This document shows, one piece after another, positions 57,326-64,000 of a stretch of DNA of 64,000 nt. Positions within the stretch are counted from its first letter, which is position 1. Every line of letters starts with the position of its first letter. The notes beneath the pieces were generated by a model, which saw only the letters and a list, made by a program, of their open reading frames with translations, was not told the origin of the DNA and ran no database searches. The DNA is taken from assembly GCF_026391055.1 (NCBI RefSeq), contig NZ_JAPLET010000017.1:124001-188000 (forward strand), read 5' to 3'. The stretch is from Spirosoma sp. (GTDB taxonomy: Bacteria; Bacteroidota; Bacteroidia; Cytophagales; Spirosomataceae). The translations under genes and the position numbers were made by a program.

Positions 57326-58582
57326 TTATCGAACGACACGTTTCATCCAGTTGCCCCACAACAAGCCAACACGCGTTGAGAGGGTTGCGTAGACCAGCGC
57401 TTTGGCGAAACCAAGGCCGAAATCGGCGGCCGACTGGGTATTCCAGGGGGCAAACGCATAGCGGTATTCCCAATCTGGGGGGCTGTCGTACGTCCAAGAA
57501 TAGGACAGAAAAATACCATTGTGCGCATAAGGCGACGTGAGCAGAAACTCGCCAAACGGCCATTGAACGACCAGTAAAATAACCATGAACCCAACGGCAT
57601 AAATCACAGACAGTATCCAGTCATTCAGTTTACGTTTACCTCCTGCCGGGGCTTCGAAGCGATGCATGAGCCAGTCGAGAGCTAGTCCGGGCAGGATCAG
57701 CACCAGCGGAAATACGAAAGGTTGATAGTGCGTAATGGGGTTTAGCACCGGTCCCAAACGGGGTGTTGCCGGAAAATACTGCAACACCCAGCTCGGTACC
57801 AGCATACTGAGCATGTACATTGCAGTGATGGTCGTAATGGGCCAGCGCAGCAGAGAAGCCCGGCCAACGGCCAGCAGATAGAAAGGTAAAATGATACCGG
57901 CCGTTGCGTAGAAGCCGGACTCGTGCGATTCGCGCATACCCAGCGACTCCGAGAGCAAGGTATAAAGCATAGTCAGCAACAACCCGGCTGAAATAGCAAA
58001 CAGCCACTTGAGCCGAACGCCCCGCTGAGTCGCTTCGATAGAAGCATGAAGTGACTGCCCCGGGTTGCGGTATTTGTTTTGCAGGGCCAGCACACCCACA
58101 ATTGCGCCGAACTGCACGGTCATGATACCGATAGCCAGAATCGTATGCGGGGGCGTCAGAATCTGAACATCAAGCCCGTATGTGTTGTGCCACCAGTCGT
58201 CAAACGGAGCTGATGTGAGCATGGCCAGTGCGCCCCATACGCAGAACATGGCCCCCAGCGGACTGTAGAAAACGCCCCAGAACGGAACAGACTGTGCACG
58301 TCCCGGATGATTTTTCGTTAATGTCAGGCTAAGAATCTGGTAAGCCGAAAACAGACCCGACACAACAGCACCCACGTAAATAACTACGTGAGGAGGGGCC
58401 AACAGCCCATCACGTCCGATGCTCATGTGCCACATGATATCCCAGAGCAAGCCCATGAGTATGCAAAAGGACGAAAAAACTACGGCGTAGATGTAGGTGG
58501 GTATACCTAACCGCCAACTGCCGACGCGGGTAGCCGCCCGATCCCGGCCAGATTCGAACGAAGAAGGAAATGCCGATTCCAT
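57326..58582 (-). CDS. Polytopic membrane protein, unknown function
   Basis: About 418 residues from ATG at 58582, with roughly ten hydrophobic helices. The conserved-looking loops are LWDIMWHMSIGRDGLLAPPHVVIYVG, DDWWHNTYGLDVQILTPPHTILA and HESGFYATAG, with His and Asp in membrane-adjacent positions that could bind metal. I do not recognise the family. It is the first gene of a two-gene operon with the His/Met-rich protein, so a joint role in metal handling or electron-transfer assembly is a reasonable guess. Confidence 0.75.
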   Translation of the reverse strand: MESAFPSSFESGRDRAATRVGSWRLGIPTYIYAVVFSSFCILMGLLWDIMWHMSIGRDGLLAPPHVVIYVGAVVSGLFSAYQILSLTLTKNHPGRAQSVPFWGVFYSPLGAMFCVWGALAMLTSAPFDDWWHNTYGLDVQILTPPHTILAIGIMTVQFGAIVGVLALQNKYRNPGQSLHASIEATQRGVRLKWLFAISAGLLLTMLYTLLSESLGMRESHESGFYATAGIILPFYLLAVGRASLLRWPITTITAMYMLSMLVPSWVLQYFPATPRLGPVLNPITHYQPFVFPLVLILPGLALDWLMHRFEAPAGGKRKLNDWILSVIYAVGFMVILLVVQWPFGEFLLTSPYAHNGIFLSYSWTYDSPPDWEYRYAFAPWNTQSAADFGLGFAKALVYATLSTRVGLLWGNWMKRVVR

Positions 58583-58857
58583 ATGAATGGATAAGTGGTT
58601 TACTAGCAAAATGATGTGGAAATATACGAAAAGGCTACGATCCGCTCTTAAAAAATTGACAAGTGGAAAAAGCCATCGCACAACACATACCCCTGTCAGT
58701 CAACCGACTATATATGATCACTCAATTTCCTGTCACTGACTGAGCCAAATGCGGTCCATAAACATTGTAGTAAGAAGCGTATGGATAACCTGAGCCAGCG
58801 GCACATCACTTCGCCGGTTTATGGCGTTATTTGTACAATCATTCCTGCAATGCCATC

Positions 58858-59481
58858 ATGCTTCTCTCATCTCCGCCAGTACGCGCCTTCCTGTTTTCGT
58901 TGAAAACACTGTTTATTGTGGGAATCGGGCTATTCATGAGTGCGTGCGTCCCCGATTTTTTGCTATCTGATTCCGACTGGGTCGTCATTGAAGCGGGTGA
59001 ACACGAACCCAATCCCAAGCGTAAAGTAGGGCTGCTAATTAGCCCGCAGGAAGTATCAGCCACGGTTACCTTCGACAGTTCGTGTATATACGATGTTGGG
59101 GCCCTGGATGCCGATGACTGGAATAAAGTGATTGGCATAGGCTTCGTTGGTTCTAAAGATCAGCCACTGGATGGCGTACCTCCCCATCAGGTGGACGGCG
59201 CGCGGGTAGGCTGGCGCTGGAATCCCCAGCGAGGACGCATTGACTTAGGCGCTTACATTTACGTTGAGGGTAACCGGATCGACTTCAAAGTGGCCGAAGT
59301 GGCGCTTAACACGCCCACCCGCATGGTCATCAAGATCGACTACGACCGGAAGCTATACCAGGTGCTGGGCGGCAAAACGGTACCGTTCACGCATAACAAA
59401 TCATTTGCCTACAACACCGGCCTTTATTTCGGCGGGAATCAGGTAGCACCACACCGCATTCGGGTGAAGATCGTCGATTAG
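58858..59481 (+). CDS. Lipoprotein of unknown function
   Basis: 207 residues from ATG at 58858. A lipoprotein signal ends FMSAC (Cys ~25). The mature part is beta-rich: VGLLISPQEVSATVTFDSSC, then GARVGWRWNPQRGRIDLGAYIYV and GLYFGGNQVAPHRIRVKI, which suggests a concanavalin-like or jelly-roll sandwich. No catalytic motif; the ligand is unknown. It precedes the AraC-type gene by 23 bp and may be cotranscribed with it. Confidence 0.75.
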   Translation: MLLSSPPVRAFLFSLKTLFIVGIGLFMSACVPDFLLSDSDWVVIEAGEHEPNPKRKVGLLISPQEVSATVTFDSSCIYDVGALDADDWNKVIGIGFVGSKDQPLDGVPPHQVDGARVGWRWNPQRGRIDLGAYIYVEGNRIDFKVAEVALNTPTRMVIKIDYDRKLYQVLGGKTVPFTHNKSFAYNTGLYFGGNQVAPHRIRVKIVD

Positions 59482-59504
59482 AGAACGTAAACGCACGTCT
59501 GTCC

Positions 59505-60656
59505 ATGACCATCTCTCCGCTCGACCTGATCTTGCTGCTTGGCGCTCTACAGGGATTTATTCTGTCGACCTTATTGTGGATAACTCCCAAAGGTCGCCGG
59601 TTATCCAACCGATTGCTGAGCGTATTGATCGGCTTACTGGCCTTGATGAGTCTGGCCTTAGCCATTCCCCCTTATAATCGCTGGGTTGTTTTCGCGCTTG
59701 ATTTCTTACCCCTCATCATGGCGATGCCCCTGGGGCCGCTTGTCTACTTTTACACTCGCTCCATGCTGGACCCGGCTTTTCGATTAGGTCGACGGGAACA
59801 GCGGCATTTTTACCCCGTCGTACTGGACTGGGGCGCCAAAATTATCGGCTTGGTGTTTCTGGGGGGCGTATTGCTTGGCCTTGTTCCAACGTCGGATGGT
59901 CCGCTCTGGGGGCACGTCATGAATGAATATGACACCTACGCCGATATTCCGCGCTGGCTTTCCGTAACGACTTATCTTATTCTGACAAGACGATTTCTCA
60001 GCCAGTACAAACTAGCCGGTAACCACCTAACCGCTGAACATCAGCACCAGAATAGGCGCTGGCTCTGGCAGTTTATCAATGTCTTTCTGGCTTTTCAGGT
60101 CATATGGCTGGTGCATCTGGTACCCTACATCATTCCCGATACCCGGTCGGCGTTGCTGGACAAATTCGGCTGGTATCCGATTTATATTCCCATTGCCGTT
60201 CTGATTTACTGGCTGGGCCTGAAAGGGTATATACATACCCGGCAAAGTCCGATAGCGGCCCCTAAAGTCAGTGCCACGAGTATACCTGATGAAGCCGTTC
60301 GTAAGGCTATTGATCTCTTGACGCAGGCCATGCAAACCAACAAACTGTACCTCGACCCGGAACTGACCGTTGAGAAGGTGGCGCGGCACGTGCAGCTCCC
60401 GCCGAAGACTGTTTCGTTTGTCATGAATCAACACCTCGGGAAAAGCTTCAATGCGTTTGTCAACGAATACAGGATCGAAGCCGTGAAGCAGCAGTTGATT
60501 AGTCCGGTCAGCCAACATCTGACGTTAACGGGTATTGCTTTCGAGTGCGGTTTCAATTCACAGGCTACCTTTCAGCGGGCGTTCAAGCAACTGACAGGAA
60601 TATCGCCCGGTGAATATGCCTCTCAACAGAAAAACTCCTCTCAAATCAGGATTTGA
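59505..60656 (+). CDS. AraC-family regulator with membrane-spanning N-terminus
   Basis: 383 residues. The N-terminal half carries about seven hydrophobic helices (LILLLGALQGFILSTLLW; LLALMSLALAIPP; ...). The C-terminal ~105 residues are an AraC double HTH with LTVEKVARHVQLPPKTVSFVMN and the signature GIAFECGFNSQATFQRAFKQLTGISPGEY. Membrane-tethered AraC regulators of this type are common in Bacteroidota; the signal is unknown. Its last codons form part of a palindrome repeated before the gene after next, which points to autologous targets. Confidence 0.9.
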   Translation: MTISPLDLILLLGALQGFILSTLLWITPKGRRLSNRLLSVLIGLLALMSLALAIPPYNRWVVFALDFLPLIMAMPLGPLVYFYTRSMLDPAFRLGRREQRHFYPVVLDWGAKIIGLVFLGGVLLGLVPTSDGPLWGHVMNEYDTYADIPRWLSVTTYLILTRRFLSQYKLAGNHLTAEHQHQNRRWLWQFINVFLAFQVIWLVHLVPYIIPDTRSALLDKFGWYPIYIPIAVLIYWLGLKGYIHTRQSPIAAPKVSATSIPDEAVRKAIDLLTQAMQTNKLYLDPELTVEKVARHVQLPPKTVSFVMNQHLGKSFNAFVNEYRIEAVKQQLISPVSQHLTLTGIAFECGFNSQATFQRAFKQLTGISPGEYASQQKNSSQIRI

Positions 60657-60657
60657 G
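60640..60657. promoter_or_regulatory. Candidate AraC operator 1
   Basis: CTCAAATCAGGATTTGAG, a palindrome with 8-bp arms followed by TAGA, overlaps the 3' end of the AraC gene and ends 48 bp before the serine hydrolase ATG. An identical copy at identical distance precedes the S41 peptidase gene. Confidence 0.65.
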
Positions 60658-60705
60658 TAGACATCCGCGTGATTTTGGCCTTGCTTTGGGTAAAAACAAC
60701 GCAGC

Positions 60706-61824
60706 ATGAAAACGCTCTTGTGGATAACTATCTTTTTATTCACACTAACTCACCCGGTTCCCGCTCCAGCTCAGATTACCGATCCGTCGATCAATCTGGC
60801 GGATACCGCTTCGTTTGCCAGCGAGTTGGAAACCTTACGGCAACGATACCACATACCTTCTCTTTCTGTCGGTATTGTACAGGGCAAAAAGTTAGTTTGG
60901 CACAAAGGCCTGGGCTATGCCGACATTGAACATAAGCTGGTACCGAACGAACACACGATCTATCATTTAGCCTCCGTTACCAAAACTTTCGGGGCCATTA
61001 TTCTGATGCAGTTGGTAGAATCGGGCAAGGTGAGTCTGGATGACCCGGTCACTAAATACGGCATCAACCTGGGTGCGCGCTGGGGTGGCGATGACCGAAT
61101 AAAAATAAAGCACCTGCTCACTCATACAGCCATGGGGCATAGCCTGAATGGGTTCAAGCCGGGCTACAGTTTTATCTATAATGGCGATCAATACGGCCAG
61201 TTGAAACAGGTAATTGAACAGGCTTCCGGCCAATCGTTTGGTCAATTGCTAACTCAACAAATTCTTTTACCCCTTCAACTCACACACACGGCACCCAACG
61301 TAGCCGATTCGACCGACTTTGCCTTGATGGGTTATGATCGGGCAGCTTTTGAGCGGTTGGTTGCCAAACCGTATGAATGGCAGAAAAACCAGCTTGTACC
61401 CATTACCTACCCTACTTATTTTGGGCCATCAGCCGGATTAATGTCCTGCGTGGCGGATCTGGCAACTTACTCCAATGCTATTGATGAAAAACGTTTTCTA
61501 AGCCCCGCAACCTGGGAAAAGGTGTTTACGCCTACGGTTTCGCCAAAAGGAAAAACGCTGCCGTATGGTTTGGGTTGGTTTGTACATGCCTACAAAGGCA
61601 TCAAAATCAGGTGGCATACCGGCGTGTGGACAGGCAACTCATCTTTGCTGGTCAAGATTCCGGGAAAAGACCTGACGCTTATCGTTTTAGCGAACTCACA
61701 GGATCTTAATCGTCCTTTCTACGCCAAATTCGACCCCTTCCGAACCAATCCGAAACTTCAGAAAGATTTACGGGCCTCCGCCTTTGCAAAAGCCTTCCTC
61801 AATCACTTCGTCGGAAAATTGTAG
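60706..61824 (+). CDS. Beta-lactamase-fold serine hydrolase (class C/EstB type)
   Basis: 372 residues with a signal peptide (MKTLLWITIFLFTLTHPVPA). The SxxK nucleophile motif is HLASVTKTFG (Ser-Val-Thr-Lys), Y-x-N is FIYNGDQYGQ, and the third motif is IRWHTGVWTGN. Members of this family are D-Ala-D-Ala peptidases, esterases or beta-lactamases; the exact activity is not decided by sequence. It is expressed from a promoter next to the palindrome shared with the following gene. Confidence 0.9.
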   Translation: MKTLLWITIFLFTLTHPVPAPAQITDPSINLADTASFASELETLRQRYHIPSLSVGIVQGKKLVWHKGLGYADIEHKLVPNEHTIYHLASVTKTFGAIILMQLVESGKVSLDDPVTKYGINLGARWGGDDRIKIKHLLTHTAMGHSLNGFKPGYSFIYNGDQYGQLKQVIEQASGQSFGQLLTQQILLPLQLTHTAPNVADSTDFALMGYDRAAFERLVAKPYEWQKNQLVPITYPTYFGPSAGLMSCVADLATYSNAIDEKRFLSPATWEKVFTPTVSPKGKTLPYGLGWFVHAYKGIKIRWHTGVWTGNSSLLVKIPGKDLTLIVLANSQDLNRPFYAKFDPFRTNPKLQKDLRASAFAKAFLNHFVGKL

Positions 61825-61837
61825 GCCGGAAACTACG

Positions 61838-61855
61838 CTCAAATCAGGATTTGAG
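61838..61855. promoter_or_regulatory. Candidate AraC operator 2
   Basis: A second exact copy of CTCAAATCAGGATTTGAG (followed by TAGA) ends 48 bp before the ATG of the S41 peptidase gene at 61904, the same spacing as copy 1 before the serine hydrolase. Confidence 0.65.
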
Positions 61856-61903
61856 TAGATAGGCAGGTTGTTTATAGGCTCTTTTGACAAAAAATGACGT
61901 GTA

Positions 61904-63445
61904 ATGAGAGCCCTCCACTATCTTCTCCTTTCGTTCCTGGTTTCGTTTAGCGGCCACGCCCAGCCAGCCATCGACTCGCTAAAAACCAGAACCCTGCAAC
62001 CCTCCGCTATGCAGGCCGATTTCCGCTACCTCCGCAGGCTGCTGGAAGAAACGCATCCGGGTTTATATCGCTACACGCCCAAAGCCATCATGCAGGCTAA
62101 GCTGGATAGTATTGATCACACGCTGGCAAAACCACTTCCGTTTTATAATTTTTACCAGACCATTGAAGCGCTTATGGCCGACATCCGCTGCGCTCATACG
62201 CATGCATTACCGGAGAAAAACTGGCGCAATCAATTCAATAAAGTCCAGAAAACGAACCCATTTTTTATATGGTCTACTCAACAGCGCTTCTTCGTCCTGA
62301 TGAACGGCACGACCGACCAAACCATCAAACCCGGCTTTGAGCTACTTAGCATTAACGGCCAGTCGATGGACGATGTCCGACAGCTAATATACCGACATCA
62401 TTGGGCCGATGGCTATATCCGATCATCGAAAAGTCAGATGCGGGGTGAATTTTTTGACTTGTTCTATTATTGGTTCGTTGGCCAGCCGGATACGTTTTCG
62501 CTCAAATTTCGCAGTCTGACGGGCGACACAGTTCAGGTGAATGCCGAAGCGAAACCCTACCGCGTGTCGTTGCGGCAAATGCTCAAAAATCCGGTTAACA
62601 AGCAAATGGTAGCCTGGTATGTCAACAAAAAACAGAAACACCCCTGGCGCCTGTCGTTCCCCGATACGCTGGCCAACACTGCTATTCTTCGGTTCGATGG
62701 ATTCGGTGGAGAGGGAGCAAGAAACAGTACTGAAGCCGTAACCGTCTTTCGGGCATTTATGGATAAGAGCCTGGCTAAACTCGAAAAGCAGCGAACAAAG
62801 CATTTGGTCATTGATGTCAGAGGGAATACAGGTGGTTGGGACAGTCAGGGTATCGAGTTATTCACCTATCTGATGAAAACGGATTCAGCCGTACCCTACT
62901 ACGCTCGCCAGCATAGCATTAGCAATGGCACTAATGGGAGCGAGTTTCTCCAGTTTTCGGACCTCTCCGAAGCCAACCGCAAAAACATAAAGAACGAGTT
63001 GATACCTGAAGCCGACGGTACGTTTACTCTTAAACAAGACAGCGGCATTGATTCGACGGGCCGAACCCCCAAACGATATACCCCTAAGCCCAATCGGTTC
63101 AAAGGACAGGTTTATGTGCTGATGAACGGAGAAAGTGCCTCAACAGCGTCGGAGTTTCTGGCGGTTGCTCATGCCAACAACGTGGGAGTGTTTATTGGTA
63201 CGGAATCCGGGGGGGCGTATGAAGGGGGGAACGGGGGTAGTTTTATTACCCTTGAACTGCCCAGGTCAGGTATACAGGTAACAACACCGCTGGTGTACTA
63301 CAACAATGCCGTACCTGAACCGAAGCAGAAAGGGCGCGGTACACTGCCGGATTACTACGTGCCCGTTACAATAAATGATTTGCTACTGCACACCGATTCA
63401 CAGTTTGATTTTGTCGTGACCTTGATTCGGAAGCAACCTCAATGA
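61904..63445 (+). CDS. S41-family peptidase (tail-specific protease-like)
   Basis: 513 residues, exported (MRALHYLLLSFLVSFSGHA). The N-terminal helical domain is followed by a PDZ-like strand (FELLSINGQSMDDVRQLIY) and the S41 catalytic core: LVIDVRGNTGGWDSQG, VYVLMNGESASTASEFLAV with the nucleophile Ser in the second, and GTESGGAYEGGNGG. A Lys base is not clearly identified. It belongs to the C-terminal processing peptidase clan; the substrate is unknown. Confidence 0.88.
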   Translation: MRALHYLLLSFLVSFSGHAQPAIDSLKTRTLQPSAMQADFRYLRRLLEETHPGLYRYTPKAIMQAKLDSIDHTLAKPLPFYNFYQTIEALMADIRCAHTHALPEKNWRNQFNKVQKTNPFFIWSTQQRFFVLMNGTTDQTIKPGFELLSINGQSMDDVRQLIYRHHWADGYIRSSKSQMRGEFFDLFYYWFVGQPDTFSLKFRSLTGDTVQVNAEAKPYRVSLRQMLKNPVNKQMVAWYVNKKQKHPWRLSFPDTLANTAILRFDGFGGEGARNSTEAVTVFRAFMDKSLAKLEKQRTKHLVIDVRGNTGGWDSQGIELFTYLMKTDSAVPYYARQHSISNGTNGSEFLQFSDLSEANRKNIKNELIPEADGTFTLKQDSGIDSTGRTPKRYTPKPNRFKGQVYVLMNGESASTASEFLAVAHANNVGVFIGTESGGAYEGGNGGSFITLELPRSGIQVTTPLVYYNNAVPEPKQKGRGTLPDYYVPVTINDLLLHTDSQFDFVVTLIRKQPQ

Positions 63446-63508
63446 GGTCATAAAAATTAAACCCTTGTCCAACCCGGCGAGTTAGGTAGGCACGAATCAT
63501 ATCTGCCT

Positions 63509-64000
63509 ATGGCCACTTACCAGCCTCTTCACGAGTGGAACGTATCCCCCACCGAAGCCGTCATCCTGCAAAATCAGTTACGCAATCAGATTAAGATTCA
63601 GCCTCTGGCAGAACCACCCAAAACGATTGCGGGCTGCGATATTTCGTTCAACAAGTTCGAAGAAACGGTGTATGCGGGTATTGTGGTGCTGCGGCTGGAT
63701 ACGCTCGAAACCATCGAAGAAGCGGGCGTGGTGAGCACAGCCCCTTTCCCCTATATTCCGGGCTTGTTGTCGTTTCGGGAAATTCCGTCCCTGCTCGAAG
63801 CGTGGCAGAAACTCAAGACCGAGCCCGACGTGGTCATGTTCGATGGCCACGGCACGGCCCACCCCCGCCGGATTGGTATTGCCTCGCACGCGGGTCTGTT
63901 CCTGAACCGACCCACGTTTGGCTGCGGCAAATCGGTGCTGGTGGGTAAGTACGACGACCCGGCACCGGAGCGCGGCAACTGGTCACCGATGCGGCATTAT
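63509..64000 (+). CDS. nfi: Endonuclease V, N-terminal part (cut by the window edge)
   Basis: 164 codons are visible without a stop. The family is recognisable: IAGCDISFN (metal Asp), YAGIVVLRL, FPYIPGLLSFRE with the PYIPG wedge that recognises deaminated bases, and VVMFDGHGTAHPRR(I)G with the second metal Asp and His. The enzyme nicks DNA or RNA near inosine. The C-terminus is outside the window. Confidence 0.93.
   Translation, partial: MATYQPLHEWNVSPTEAVILQNQLRNQIKIQPLAEPPKTIAGCDISFNKFEETVYAGIVVLRLDTLETIEEAGVVSTAPFPYIPGLLSFREIPSLLEAWQKLKTEPDVVMFDGHGTAHPRRIGIASHAGLFLNRPTFGCGKSVLVGKYDDPAPERGNWSPMRHY

Noticed and set aside
59575..60727. DnaA-box words TGTGGATAA at 59575 and 60719
   Set aside because: Each is single and lies inside a gene where it simply encodes Leu/Trp-Ile-type codons; only the triple cluster near 12.36 kb is unusual.

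Overview
The window looks like chromosomal DNA from a member of the Bacteroidota, most likely a Cytophagales/Spirosoma-type soil or plant-associated bacterium. The grounds are the family content (DUF2147, DUF4783, BlaR1-like peptidases fused to TonB domains, BT4734/VapE-type primases, S9 and S41 exopeptidases, lipoprotein glycoside hydrolases), TAnnTTTG-type promoters, few Shine-Dalgarno sites and a GC-rich host background. This assignment is inference from family content; no 16S gene is present.

Region 1 (about 1-25.8 kb) is metabolic host DNA. A minus-strand operon between about 5.0 and 14.8 kb handles the glucuronic acid side chains of glucuronoxylan: a CE15 glucuronoyl esterase, a GH67 alpha-glucuronidase, an ExuT-like MFS permease, mannonate dehydratase (UxuA) and an SDR oxidoreductase in the position of UxuB. 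Upstream lie an exported acid-sugar dehydratase of the enolase superfamily and an exported RraA-family protein. Three perfect DnaA boxes sit in one gap of this region. On the plus strand follow a glutaminase-like DUF4965 protein, a GH2 glycosidase, a BlaI repressor with two BlaR1-like/TonB mosaics, and a DASH cryptochrome whose start codon is buried in a perfect 30-bp inverted repeat.

Region 2 (about 25.8-39.5 kb) holds a dipeptidyl peptidase, small membrane proteins, a PyrR-like phosphoribosyltransferase, a SNF2 helicase, and a GH16-like lipoprotein that has lost all three catalytic acids. It ends with a sulfur-detoxification cluster (metallo-beta-lactamase/rhodanese fusion, DUF2892 protein, TauE/SafE exporter, Crp/Fnr regulator). 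The three target genes share a GTGAnAnnnGTnACA box about 45-60 bp before their starts.

Region 3 (39,592-55,237) is a 15.6-kb, AT-richer integrative element inserted in the 3' end of a tRNA-Leu(TAA) gene, bounded by a 24-bp direct repeat. It carries two tyrosine integrases, an excisionase-like protein, a VapE-type primase/helicase followed by two arrays of short iteron-like repeats, a possible terminase-small-subunit-like protein and paired small unknown proteins. Its right half is a defence or toxin arsenal: a HIRAN-domain protein plus a HipA-like kinase, a RelE-like toxin with a coiled-coil partner, an AbiF/Abi_2 HEPN RNase preceded by a probable small structured RNA, and a secreted nuclease. 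Its layout recalls phage satellites (int-xis-primase-ori-terS plus defence cargo).

Region 4 (55.2-64.0 kb) returns to host DNA: tRNA-Leu and tRNA-Gly, a two-gene membrane operon, a lipoprotein, an AraC-type regulator followed by a serine hydrolase and an S41-type peptidase (both preceded by the same palindrome at exactly the same distance from ATG), and the start of endonuclease V.
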